Shown piece by piece: positions 1 to 9,073 of a DNA stretch of 64,000 bases. Under the pieces are notes generated by a model. The model worked only from the letters and a program-made list of their open reading frames with translations, did not search any database and was not told the DNA's origin. Position 1 is the first letter of the stretch. Each line of letters begins with the position of its first letter. This DNA is from JAGVPT01 sp963827085 (GTDB lineage: Bacteria; Bacteroidota; Ignavibacteria; UBA10030; UBA8401): assembly GCA_963827085.1 (NCBI GenBank), contig CAWGZY010000005.1, positions 434,001 to 498,000 on the forward strand, in the 5' to 3' direction. Made by a program: the position numbers and the translations under genes.

Positions 1-16
1 ATCGGAGATATTCATC

Positions 17-1513
17 ATGCAAAAACTCCTCCTCGGATACGATATCGGAAGTTCATCGATCAAAGCATCCTTCATCGACGCTGATACCGGGGAATTGGTC
101 ATCTCGGGAAATTCTCCCGAGACGGAAATGAAAATTGATTCGCCGCGGCCGGGTTGGGCAGAGCAGCGCCCGGATGCGTGGTGGGAACATGTTGTCGCCG
201 CGACAAAAAAGATTCTTTCCAAAATCAGCACGGGATCAATTGAGATTGCCGGAATCGGCATCTCGTACCAGATGCACGGTCTCGTTATGGTTGGGAAGAA
301 CATGGAGGTACTTCATCCCGCTATTATTTGGTGCGACAGCCGCGCGGTTGAAATTGGAAACAAAGCCTTCGTCGACCTTGGTCAGAACTACTGTCTTCAC
401 CATTACTTAAATTCTCCGGGCAACTTCACTGCGTCGAAACTGAAATGGGTAAAGGAAAACAAACCCGATGTCTACTCGAAGATCGCGAAGATCATGTTGC
501 CGGGAGACTATATCGCTCTGAAACTCACAGATGAAATCTGCACGACCATCTCGGGCCTGAGTGAAGGAATTTTGTGGGACTTTGAAAAAAAGAGATTGGC
601 GGATGACGTTCTGAAATTGTACGGCATCGACGAGGATATAATAGCTGATATCGTTCCCACGTTCGGGTTGCAGGGCAAATTGAGCTCGAAGGCTGCAACG
701 GAGCTCGGTCTGAAAGCCGGAATCCCCATTACATACAGAGCGGGGGATCAACCGAATAACGCCCTCTCGCTCAATGTGATGAAGCCGGGCGAGATTGCTG
801 CAACGGCAGGGACATCGGGAGTAATCTATGGAGTTGCGAAGAAAAATATCTTTGATCCTGCAAGCCGCGTCAATACTTTTGCTCACGTGAACTATACAAA
901 AGAGCAGCCATTGACAGGGGTTCTCCTCTGTATTAATGGAACCGGAATCCAGTACAGCTGGCTTAAACAGAATGTATTCGACAATCGATATTCGTACGAT
1001 GAAATGAACACAATCGCATCCGGCATTGAGATAGGTTCAGAAGGGCTGTTTTGTTTTCCGTACGGCAACGGGGCGGAAAGAAGCTTGGAAAACAAGGAAC
1101 TGCATGCGCAGTTCACGGGTATTAATTTCAATATTCATAATAGAGCGCATCTGATTAGGGCGGCTCAGGAGGGGATTGTGTATACTTTCAGGTATGGGCT
1201 GGATATCATGAAAAGTATCGGAATGCAATTCAGCGTTATTAAGGCGGGCGACTCCAACTTATTCCAGAGCCGGGTGTTCAAAGAGGCTTTCGTCAACACG
1301 TGCGATGTCGACCTTGAAATTTTCAATACCGATGGCTCCCAGGGAGCAGCCAGGGGCGCTGGAATCGGTGCCCGGTACTATTCGTCTCCAGACGAAGCAT
1401 TTAGAGGTTTAAAAGTGATCGAAAAATTGAGTCCGCAAGCCGAATTGGTCAAAAAATATGGTTCTGTCTATGAAACCTGGAATAGCCGTCTCTCTGGGCT
1501 TCTTGGGAGGTAA
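17..1513 (+). CDS. xylB: xylulokinase (FGGY family)
   Basis: Phosphorylates D-xylulose to xylulose 5-phosphate with ATP in the cytoplasm, feeding the pentose phosphate pathway. The 498-residue protein has the usual FGGY length. The N-terminal phosphate-binding motif GYDIGSSSIKASF is at residues 7-19, QMHG at 85-88, WCDSRA at 105-110, the GDQPNNAL motif with the likely catalytic Asp near 244, and GTSGVIYG near 265-272. There is no signal peptide. It is followed by a decayed xylose isomerase gene, so the pair was once a xylAB-type unit. Transaldolase and transketolase at 50-54 kb could carry its product onward. Assignment to xylulokinase rather than another FGGY sugar kinase rests on the overall pattern and on the xylA relic next to it. 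Confidence 0.9.
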   Translation: MQKLLLGYDIGSSSIKASFIDADTGELVISGNSPETEMKIDSPRPGWAEQRPDAWWEHVVAATKKILSKISTGSIEIAGIGISYQMHGLVMVGKNMEVLHPAIIWCDSRAVEIGNKAFVDLGQNYCLHHYLNSPGNFTASKLKWVKENKPDVYSKIAKIMLPGDYIALKLTDEICTTISGLSEGILWDFEKKRLADDVLKLYGIDEDIIADIVPTFGLQGKLSSKAATELGLKAGIPITYRAGDQPNNALSLNVMKPGEIAATAGTSGVIYGVAKKNIFDPASRVNTFAHVNYTKEQPLTGVLLCINGTGIQYSWLKQNVFDNRYSYDEMNTIASGIEIGSEGLFCFPYGNGAERSLENKELHAQFTGINFNIHNRAHLIRAAQEGIVYTFRYGLDIMKSIGMQFSVIKAGDSNLFQSRVFKEAFVNTCDVDLEIFNTDGSQGAARGAGIGARYYSSPDEAFRGLKVIEKLSPQAELVKKYGSVYETWNSRLSGLLGR

Positions 1514-1529
1514 TTCCTTATTATTTCAC

Positions 1530-1571
1530 TTGACATGAAGAAGAATTATTCATGAGATTCAATCGGTTCAA
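1530..1571 (+). promoter_or_regulatory. promoter/operator before the xylA relic
   Basis: TTGACA at 1530-1535 is followed 28 bases later by TTCAATCGGTTCAA (1558-1571). The same arrangement, with closely similar operator letters, lies before the first lacI gene (about 3978-4016) and before the TonB-receptor operon (47921-47960, minus strand). A purine-rich ribosome binding site, AAAGGAG, follows at about 1596-1602. The reading as a LacI-family operator is inference from the CG-centred, partly palindromic form. Confidence 0.5.
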
Positions 1572-1700
1572 TCCTATTTAAACTGATAAAGTAATAAAGG
1601 AGCATTTTTTGAAAATCAATGCATTTATTTAGGATTCCTTCGTCAACACAATACCACCTGCCTTATAAAATCGAGACGAGACTTCAAAACGGCCTTGAGC

Positions 1701-2588
1701 AATAAATATTTCCCGAAAATCAAGTAGCAGATTCCTTATGAAGGAAAGGATCCCAAGAACGCCTTTGCCTTCAAATATTACAACCAAGACCAGCGTGTTG
1801 GTTCCAAAACGATGAGAGAATACCTTCGATTCTCTGTTACCATGGCATATACTCATGGCCAACGGCAGCGTCATGTTTGGAGGAGCGAACTTCGACAGAG
1901 CATGGCGCAGATCGAACGATCCGATAGATCGTGCCATGAAGGCCCTGGAAGCTGCGTTTGATTTTTTCCAAAAGCTTGGCGTTGACTATTATTGTTTCCA
2001 CGGCCGAGATATCGCTCCCGAAGGTGAAACTTTCTCTCAGTCGATTAAAAATTTGCAGGCGATTGTTCGCTTGCCAAAGCGTTGCAAAAGGAGACAGGGG
2101 GCAAGCTTTTATGGGGAACGGCTAACTTGTTCGGCAGCCCTCTGTATTCGCAGGAGGCTGGAACGAGCCCGAACGCACACGTTATGGTCCATGCCGCGGC
2201 ACAAGTAAAGAACGCCATAGACGCGACGAAAGAGCTTGGGGGAGATAACTATGTTTTTTGGGGAGGACGTGAGGGATACGAGACACTGCTGAATACTGAT
2301 TTGAAAAAAGAGCAGGAACACACGGCGAGATTTCTTCACATGGCAGTCGATTACAGACGCACAATCGGATTCAAAGGTCAGTTCCTCATCGAGGATAAAG
2401 TCCTGTTCAAGTTCATCGCGTAACGTTATGGAAATTTTGATTCAGGAATCGGCGCGAAAATTGGTTCTGGTGAAGTCGGTTTCGAATATCTAAAAAATTG
2501 GATCATCAAAGAAGGCAAACCGGAGATGGAAAGCGGCCGGCAGGAAATGCTGGAGAATATTATCAATTCAAATATTCTCCAACAATGA
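1701..2588 (+). pseudogene. xylA: decayed xylose isomerase
   Basis: Translation in shifting frames gives unmistakable xylose isomerase segments. They are a head reading NKYFPKIK-stop-QIPYEGKDPKNAFAF with KYYN and KTMREYLRFS, then MFGGANFDRAW and KLGVDYYCFHGRDIAPEGE, then KETGGKLLWGTANLF with GGDNYVFWGGREGYE and FLHMAVDYRRTIGFKGQFLIE, and a tail FDSGIGAKIGSGEVGF ending SGRQEMLENIINSN. There is an in-frame stop at about 1725, frameshifts near 1850 and 2075, and a deletion of roughly 150 codons after FLIE (about 2390-2430) that removes the C-terminal half of the active site. The enzyme would have converted xylose to xylulose for the adjacent xylulokinase. It cannot be functional as read, so xylose isomerisation must come from another locus or another route. 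Confidence 0.9.
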
Positions 2589-3972
2589 ATCGATACACAT
2601 GAACCATCCCGGAGTTTTCGTCCGCGGCGTAAGGAGGGTTTTTCAAGGAGAGGAGATGAGGTGTTGATCTAACAGCGGCGCATTACATATTCCTGAATGC
2701 CGTTGTTTCAATATTCGCTCGTCCATCAACTAACGACAGTCACGATGCTTCAATTGATACGACGGACTGCATTTTTTATTTCTCAATTGTTTTTGCTGAT
2801 CTATGTTTCAGCAGACCAGCGAGCGTGGATTCAGATGTGTCGCATTCGGGTGATCGCTCCGCGGTGAGCGTACAACAACTCGCCAACGGGGACGTTCATC
2901 CGATTTTTTTATATTTCCAGTGTTTATCTCGTAATAGGAATTTTATACTTTGGTAATAGATTCATAAGAGGCTCTCTACAGGACTTTCAGTTCAGAAACA
3001 GTTGTCGGCCCGATTATTTTGTTTCTGGCAACGCGTGGATGAACATATAGTCGAGCATGTCATGCGGCCCGGAAAAGGCTGCAAAAACAAAACAAGGAGA
3101 GACTTTTGTGAAAACCTCATGCGGTCTTATTACGGCAGCGATGTGTTCGTCTGCGAACCATGTCGCCCATCGTCGTATGTCGCCATGGCGTTTTGGACAG
3201 AAAGTGCGTTTTGTTAAGATATACTTTGAGCGATTTCTTGTGATAGATTATAACGCGATGTGCGATGAGGACGTTGTTTGACACACGCAGCATAGGCATC
3301 GAATCGGTGGAACAGATCGGTATGAGAAACCTGCCGAGGGTTTGTTTCCGAGAATCCTCGAGTTCACAACCACTCAGCCAATTTCTGCAATGCAGGCTGT
3401 AAGACACTACATGACACACAAACGCCTGCAACCCAAAACCGGTTGCAGGCGTTTCGTTAGGAGAAAGCGGAAAGCGTTCACCGCATTATTATCTCAAAAT
3501 GCCTTTTTTTCTGACATCGCCGACCTGCAATCGGCAACAGCAATTGCCGTCGACTAACCACTTGCATTCAACCGGAGTGAATGTTTGCTCGCTTTGGGCT
3601 CAGCTATGAAGAGTGCAGCAAATTCCGGCCAGAAAACACATTATTCCTTAACCGTCCAACAGCTACTCTTTGATGGATCGCAATCACTCTGCAACGCACG
3701 ATTGACCCGTTTGAGGCGTATATTATTCATCCTACTATAGAGCGATGCCGCCAGACATCGCACGGCATTCTACGCAATCACCGTTGTCTTCACCTGCCCG
3801 CCGATTCCGGTCTTTTTGGCGCACAACTTTGTTAATTTTGTCTAATTTTACGTCGTTTTTGAAGGAGCGGCCTAGTTGAGCCATTGAAATTTTCGCTGGA
3901 TGGACGTCACACATTTCAGGGTTTTAATTGATTTCTTGACTTTTGCCTAATAGTTATGTAAACTTATTTGTT
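2589..3972. other. long stretch without a recognised gene
   Basis: About 1.4 kb between the xylA relic and the first lacI gene. No reading frame gave a recognisable protein. A short frame at about 2744-2872 begins with a hydrophobic, signal-peptide-like stretch and stops after about 40 codons; it may be the head of a lost secreted protein. The only clear structure is the hairpin at 3420-3454. The stretch resembles the gene-remnant spacers elsewhere in the window, but I could not name a parent gene. Confidence 0.5.
3420..3454. terminator. strong hairpin, possible terminator
   Basis: Perfect 14-base arms, AAACGCCTGCAACC and GGTTGCAGGCGTTT, around a 7-base loop. The shape is that of a factor-independent terminator, but there is no T-run on either side and no gene that obviously ends here. 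Confidence 0.4.
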
Positions 3973-4039
3973 TTCAATTGACATTGAATTGATTAAATGT
4001 CAATTGAATCGGTTTAGCAAATATAAAATAATATATTTG
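3973..4039 (+). promoter_or_regulatory. promoter and operators of the first lacI gene
   Basis: A perfect 13-base inverted repeat (TTCAATTGACATT at 3973-3985 and AATGTCAATTGAA at 3996-4008, 10-base spacer) overlaps TTGACA at 3978-3983. It is followed by TTGAATCGGTTTA at 4004-4016, the operator-like element also found before the xylA relic and the TonB-receptor operon. A TATATTTG box at 4032-4039 fits the Bacteroidota -7 consensus TAnnTTTG. The site is suited to autoregulation by the LacI protein encoded next. Binding is inferred, not shown. Confidence 0.55.
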
Positions 4040-4091
4040 AGAATCAAGTCTTTTGTTTAAGAAAAATTTGACTGATCGTCGGAGAAGAAAA

Positions 4092-5168
4092 GTGAAAAAA
4101 ATAACCATCGACGATATCGCAAAGAAAGCCGGAGTGTCGAAGGGGACGGTTTCAGCTGTGCTTAATCAGAAAAACACCGTTCACGTAAAAACAAGAGATT
4201 CCGTATTGAGGGCGATGAAAGAACTCAACTATCGCCCGAGAGGAAGTGCCCGCAATCTGAAAAATCCGTCCGTTCAGTTCCCAATCATCGGCTTGCTCAT
4301 TCGTGAATTGGACAACCCATTCTACATGGGCATCGCCTTGGGAGTGAGAGAGTTTGCCACAAACAGAGGATACCTGGTTCTGACCGCCAGTTCAGAGGGG
4401 GATCATACGTACGAGGAAGAGATCACGGAAAATTTCACCGCCAAAGATATTAAGGGGGCTATCATTGCGCCGGTGCTTGAAGGGACGGCGGAGATCGAAC
4501 ATCTTTATCGGCTGAAGATGATCAATTATCCATTCGTCTTATTGGAGAATATCAAGAGTATCCAGGCAAACGTTGTCAGCATCGATAACATCAGGGTGAT
4601 GAAGGAAGCGCTAAAATACTTGATGGACAACGGACACTCCAGGATAATACATTTTGCCGGACCGAAACATGCTTCCCACACCTATGAAAGGATCGACGGT
4701 TTTCGCAGAGCATACAGTGAAAGCCACCTCGCTTTCAACAGCAATATGATCATCCATGTCGGCTCCCACCTTAAAGACGGTCATAAAGCATGCTTGGAAT
4801 ATTTTCAGAACAGAAGCCGCCAAGATTTTCCCACGGCAATTGTCTGCTACAATGACCTTGTTGCGCTCGGTGTCATGTCAGCTCTCTCTGAAATGAGCAT
4901 TAAAGTGCCGGATGAGGTTTCCGTTGTGGGAAATGATGATATCCCATTTTCAACGCACATTCCTGTCGATCTGACGACGATTCGAGCTCCCTTACTTGAA
5001 TTGGGCAGAAAGGCGGCAGAGATCTTGATCACCAACATCGAATCTTCTACACCGTTGGCGATAGAGAACATCGTCCTTCACGCTGAATTCATTGTCAGAG
5101 AATCCACAAAACCTCTGGTACCGACTCACGTCAGTCAACCTCTGGAGTTATCACAAGACTCAAACTGA
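4092..5168 (+). CDS. LacI-family transcriptional regulator 1
   Basis: A 358-residue regulator with the N-terminal LacI helix-turn-helix (ITIDDIAKKAGVSKGTVSAV, then the hinge helix around YRPRGSARNLKN) and a periplasmic-binding-protein-like sugar-sensing domain filling the rest. The GTG start at 4092 is preferred because GGAGAAG lies 7 bases upstream (4081-4087) and because LacI proteins begin just before this helix; an upstream TTG at 4053 would add 13 basic residues without a good binding site. The inverted repeat and TTGAATCGGTTTA element upstream suggest autoregulation. The same element before the xylA relic and the TonB-receptor operon makes this protein a candidate regulator of pentose/xylan genes. 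The ligand is not known. Confidence 0.88.
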   Translation: MKKITIDDIAKKAGVSKGTVSAVLNQKNTVHVKTRDSVLRAMKELNYRPRGSARNLKNPSVQFPIIGLLIRELDNPFYMGIALGVREFATNRGYLVLTASSEGDHTYEEEITENFTAKDIKGAIIAPVLEGTAEIEHLYRLKMINYPFVLLENIKSIQANVVSIDNIRVMKEALKYLMDNGHSRIIHFAGPKHASHTYERIDGFRRAYSESHLAFNSNMIIHVGSHLKDGHKACLEYFQNRSRQDFPTAIVCYNDLVALGVMSALSEMSIKVPDEVSVVGNDDIPFSTHIPVDLTTIRAPLLELGRKAAEILITNIESSTPLAIENIVLHAEFIVRESTKPLVPTHVSQPLELSQDSN

Positions 5169-5431
5169 TTGAGTCCGGACCGAACAAGCGGCAGGGAAGG
5201 GAAAATACCGTCTCCATTAAACCTTGATTGCCGGATATTAATGGCAAAGCTGAACACTCGCATCAATCAAAAGAGGACGAGTTATCTCTCTTCGCCGCTG
5301 TTTGAGCTTCTGCCTTTTTTGAATCTATCAGGTTTGATCAACTCTTCCGAAAGAACGCGTATCAAGAACTTGTGTGTTTCTTTTTGGTTCAGTATTTTAC
5401 ACGAGAAAGTTCACGAGTAAGGATATATTTT

Positions 5432-6457
5432 ATGGCACATCCAACCCAATCTGACATCGCCGGAAAGCTGAACGTCACACGCATAACTGTTTCCAAAGCA
5501 TTAAGAGGCCATCCCGATATTTCGACAGAGATGAAGAGAAGAGTTATAGCTGCTGCTACCGAGCTTGGGTATATCCCGAATCTCATCGCTCAAAATCTAA
5601 CCGCTCAGAGAACTTACACGCTCGGTGTCGTCCTTCCGGATTTGGAAAATAGTTTCTTTGCTTATGCCACCGACAGCATCATTGATGCTGCAGCAGAAAA
5701 AAACTACAATGTCTTTGTGACCGTGTCGAGAGAGAATCAGCAGAGTGAAAATCTCAACATCCAAAAGCTGATCGGGATGAGAGTTGACGGACTTTTGGTG
5801 TGTGTATCACAGCAAACAGATGATCCGTCAATATTTAATCAAGTAAGAAATCTAAGCATTCCCCTTGTTTTCTTTGATCGTCAATTTGAAGGATTAGACT
5901 TTCCGGCTATCACATTTGATGACAGGAACGGAGCTGAAAATGCGTTGGATAAAATCATCAAAGGGGGATACACGAAGATTGCCCATTTTGCGGGCTACTC
6001 AACGGTGAGCATAAGTAAAGAGCGGTGTTTGGGCTATAAACATGCACTGACAAAAAATGGGATTGAAATCAATCCGGAATGGATCATTGAAGGCGGATTC
6101 GAAATCGAAGACGGCTACGCTGCATTCATGAAACTATATCATTCGGCTGACCTGCCTGAAATTATATTCACTGTCAACGACCGTGTTGCATTAGGCGTTT
6201 ACAGGGCAATCAGAGAAGCCGGATTAAAAGTTCCAGATAATATTGGTGTTTTGGGATTTGGCTTTAGTGATACGGCGCAGTCGTTTTCCCCTTCTCTGTC
6301 GATAATAAGCCAGGATCCAAGAAGAGTCGGCAGCGCAGCAGCCAAGCTTCTGATCGAACTAATAACAAACCCTGAAGCAGTAAAGCCCCGCGACATAGTT
6401 ATTGAAGAAACGTTCTTGTGGAATGACTCCATCATCAAGAAATATAACCGTGAGTGA
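5432..6457 (+). CDS. LacI-family transcriptional regulator 2
   Basis: A 341-residue regulator whose N-terminal helix-turn-helix reads PTQSDIAGKLNVTRITVSKA, followed by the hinge (YIPNLIAQNL) and a sugar-binding domain of the periplasmic-binding-protein fold. The ATG at 5432 has TAAGGA about 8 bases upstream and places the DNA-binding helix at the extreme N-terminus as usual; a start 20 codons earlier would add an unrelated Cys/Phe-rich leader. It differs strongly in sequence from the preceding LacI protein, so the two are not a recent duplication. It lies 23 bases before the aldo/keto reductase and probably belongs to the deoxysugar operon, where it would sense L-fucose or a related sugar (inference). 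Confidence 0.88.
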   Translation: MAHPTQSDIAGKLNVTRITVSKALRGHPDISTEMKRRVIAAATELGYIPNLIAQNLTAQRTYTLGVVLPDLENSFFAYATDSIIDAAAEKNYNVFVTVSRENQQSENLNIQKLIGMRVDGLLVCVSQQTDDPSIFNQVRNLSIPLVFFDRQFEGLDFPAITFDDRNGAENALDKIIKGGYTKIAHFAGYSTVSISKERCLGYKHALTKNGIEINPEWIIEGGFEIEDGYAAFMKLYHSADLPEIIFTVNDRVALGVYRAIREAGLKVPDNIGVLGFGFSDTAQSFSPSLSIISQDPRRVGSAAAKLLIELITNPEAVKPRDIVIEETFLWNDSIIKKYNRE

Positions 6458-6480
6458 TTCGAATCCTGAAAACAAACGAA

Positions 6481-7503
6481 TGAATAGATTAACAAGTACA
6501 CAGAAACACATAGATTCAAATTCGGTACCGAGCATAAATCTTAAAGCTGGAAGTAAAATTCCTGGCATCGGTCTTGGAACATTCGGCTCGGATGCGGTTT
6601 CACCGCAGACTGTCGCTTTAACTGTTAAAAAAGCGATCGAAGCCGGATACCGGTATTTTGATTGTGCATCGGTGTATGGCAATGAAAGAGATATTGGAGT
6701 TGTTTTTAACGAAGTCCTAAAGAGTGGTTTGGTTAAGCGTGAAGCCTTGTGGATTTCCTCGAAGGTATGGAATGATATGCACGGCAGTGTTGCAGATTCC
6801 TGCAGACAATCCCTCCAAGATCTTCAGACAGATTACCTTGACCTCTATTTCGTCCATTGGCCATTTCCGAATTATCATCCTCCTATGTGCGATGTCTCTT
6901 CTCGCAGCCCCGATGCTCAGCCGTATATTCATGATAATTTCATGAAGACCTGGAGACAGGTGGAGCGATTATATAAGGCCGGGTTGATTAGACATCTTGG
7001 CACTTCAAATATGACAATACCAAAGTTGAAGCTTCTTCTTCGGGATGCAGAAATACAACCGGCCTGCAACCAAATGGAATTGCATCCTCACTTTCAACAG
7101 CCGGAACTCTTTCAATTCTGTCTTGAAAAAGGTATTCAGCCGATAGCGTACTGTCCCCTCGGTTCTCCGGGCCGCCCGGAACGCGATCGAACCGGCAGCG
7201 ATACCGTAGATCTTGAAGACAACGTAATAATCGAAATAGCAAAAAGATTACACCGTTACTCCGGCTCAGGTCGCAATTAGATGGGCGATTCAAAGAGGGC
7301 AAATTCCTATTCCATTTTCCGTCAATCATTATTTTGAAAACCTTGAAGCTGCTACCGATAATCCTCTGACTGAAAGTGACATGGAAGAGATCGCAAAGAT
7401 TGACAAGAACTGCAGACTCATAAAGGGGCAGGTCTTTCTTTGGAAAGATAACCAGAGCTGGGAAGATTTGTGGGATGTGAACGGGGAAATTACTCCGGCG
7501 TAA
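6481..7503 (+). pseudogene. aldo/keto reductase, frameshifted
   Basis: NAD(P)H-dependent oxidoreductase of the aldo/keto reductase family, broken by one frameshift at about 7249-7256. The first frame (from MNRLTSTQKH) carries the catalytic tetrad: Asp and Tyr in YFDCASVYGNE, Lys in SSKVWN, His in FVHWPF. The second frame continues with TVTPAQVAIRWAIQRG and ends in a tail typical of the family. The frame is lost where KRLH should run into TVTPAQV, by one extra or two missing bases. If this is a sequencing error the gene is intact, since the rest of both halves is well conserved. The position inside the fucose module suggests reduction of a sugar or hydroxyaldehyde such as lactaldehyde, which is inference. 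The ATG at 6481 was chosen because the fold starts about 20 residues later. Confidence 0.8.
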
Positions 7504-7534
7504 CATTCAATCCTCTATAAAAAGGATAAAAGTA

Positions 7535-8596
7535 ATGAACAGAATGATTGGTGCGATTCTACCGGGGAATGATACGGTAGAACTGAGAGAGTTTGACGTG
7601 CCAACTCCAGGTCACGGGGAAGTGTTAATAAAAATGAAATCATCGACAATCTGCGGTTCAGATATTCGATGTATCTATCATGAACATCTCGGCAAAGGAC
7701 CCGAGGGATATATGCCCGGAATGATCGCCGGACATGAACCCTGCGGCCAAATTGTGGAGGTCGGACCGGGCTGCCGGCGATTCAAGATCAATGACCGCGT
7801 TATTGTCTATCATATTTCCGGGTGCGGTGTATGTAATGACTGCAGAAGAGGATATATGATTTCATGCACAAGCGAATACAGACGAGCGTACGGGTGGCAA
7901 CGTGACGGCGGGATGGCTGAATATTTACTTGCTGAAGAGAAAGATCTCGTCTATTTGTCGGATGAGTTGAGCTATTCCGACGGGGCCCAGGTCGCATGCG
8001 GCTTTGGAACTGTGTATGAAGGCGTCGAAAAAATTGGTGTTAACGGGAATGATGCCGTCCTGATATCGGGGCTGGGCCCGGTTGGACTTGCTTCCGCAAT
8101 GCTTTGCAGAGCGATGGGTGCACAGAAAATTTTTGGCGTTGAAATCATCGATGAAAGACTTTCCCTGGCAAAAAGTCTGGGATTATTTACCGAGGTGATA
8201 AGAGCCGGAGAAAGCAATGTTGAGCAAATCCGGGACTTGACGTCTGGACACGGCGTAGAAAAAGCGATTGATTGTTCTGCTAACAATAGAGCTCGTCTTA
8301 CGTGCATCCAGGCGACACGCAAATGGGGAAAAATAGTTTTTCTCGGCGAAGGGGGCACTTGCGAATTTCAGCCTTCAAGAGATATTATACACGATCAAAA
8401 AACTATTTATGGTTCATGGGTAACGAACATCTGGCGTATGGAAGAACTTGTTGAACGGATTGTTCGGTGGGGCATAAAACCTGAAACATTAATTACTCAT
8501 CGGTTCACGCTGAACGAGGTAAGCGCTGCTTATGCATTAATGGCAAGCGGAAAATGCGGGAAAGTTGCCGTTGCCTTTGATGAAGAAATCAAATAG
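7535..8596 (+). CDS. zinc-dependent medium-chain dehydrogenase
   Basis: A 353-residue alcohol/sugar dehydrogenase of the MDR superfamily. The catalytic-zinc residues are visible in TICGSDIRC (Cys near 39) and AGHEPCG (His-Glu near 67). The four-Cys structural zinc loop is GCGVCNDCRRGYMISC, and the Rossmann dinucleotide motif is GLGPVGLAS near 176. It starts 31 bases after the aldo/keto reductase and is followed by the fucose mutarotase, so it is probably co-transcribed with both. In this setting oxidation of L-fucose or another free sugar or polyol, or reduction of lactaldehyde, is plausible, but specificity within this family cannot be read from sequence. Confidence 0.85.
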   Translation: MNRMIGAILPGNDTVELREFDVPTPGHGEVLIKMKSSTICGSDIRCIYHEHLGKGPEGYMPGMIAGHEPCGQIVEVGPGCRRFKINDRVIVYHISGCGVCNDCRRGYMISCTSEYRRAYGWQRDGGMAEYLLAEEKDLVYLSDELSYSDGAQVACGFGTVYEGVEKIGVNGNDAVLISGLGPVGLASAMLCRAMGAQKIFGVEIIDERLSLAKSLGLFTEVIRAGESNVEQIRDLTSGHGVEKAIDCSANNRARLTCIQATRKWGKIVFLGEGGTCEFQPSRDIIHDQKTIYGSWVTNIWRMEELVERIVRWGIKPETLITHRFTLNEVSAAYALMASGKCGKVAVAFDEEIK

Positions 8597-8613
8597 AAAA
8601 TGGAGTGTGGTCA

Positions 8614-9042
8614 TTGTTAAAGAGCATACCAAATATTTTGAGCCCTGATCTCCTTAAGATCCTCATGGAGATGGGACACGGTGATGAAATTGTCGTCGCC
8701 GATGGAAATTTTCCATCTGCTTCAGTTGCTCGAAGACTCGTCCGGCTGGACGGACATGGAGTACCAGAAATTCTGGAAGCGGTGCTAACACTGTTCCCTC
8801 TTGATACGTACGTCAAAGCGCCAGTGAGTCTGATGGCAGTGACGCCGGGTGATAACGTTCAACCCGTCATCTGGGAGGAGTATAGAAGAATCATTCAGAA
8901 GAGTAAGGAACCCTTTAAGGAGTTTGAACACGTTGAACGGTTTGAATTCTACGAGAGAGCGAGAAAAGCCTACGCCGTTATCGCTACGGGAGAATCTGCT
9001 TTGTATGCAAATATCATTCTGAAAAAGGGAGTGGTTGTCTAA
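8614..9042 (+). CDS. fucU: L-fucose mutarotase (RbsD/FucU family)
   Basis: Interconverts the alpha and beta anomers of L-fucose in the cytoplasm. From the chosen TTG start the protein begins MLKSIPNILSPDLLKILMEMGHGDEIV, matching the conserved FucU N-terminus with the active-site His in MGHGDEI. It continues with DGNFPS and ends with FYERARKAYAVIATGE and ILKKGVVV, the family's C-terminal signature. GGAG at 8602-8605 sits 8 bases before the TTG; the upstream GTG at 8605 would overlap that site and add a non-conserved leader. The gene lies 17 bases after the dehydrogenase and 31 before the symporter. It is the strongest single indication that the module handles L-fucose rather than another deoxysugar. 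Confidence 0.9.
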   Translation: MLKSIPNILSPDLLKILMEMGHGDEIVVADGNFPSASVARRLVRLDGHGVPEILEAVLTLFPLDTYVKAPVSLMAVTPGDNVQPVIWEEYRRIIQKSKEPFKEFEHVERFEFYERARKAYAVIATGESALYANIILKKGVVV

Positions 9043-9073
9043 TTGAATTCATGATGTATAAATAGGAAACAAT

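Noticed and set aside
2754..2872. Short frame with a signal-peptide-like start (MLQLIRRTAFFISQLFLLIY)
   Set aside because: It stops after about 40 codons and has no recognisable mature part. It may be a gene head, but nothing supports a specific call.
6456..6465. Palindrome GATTCGAATC before the aldo/keto reductase
   Set aside because: The half-sites are in the opposite arrangement to TGAATCGATTCA, and it overlaps the stop of the lacI gene with no TTGACA at the right distance.
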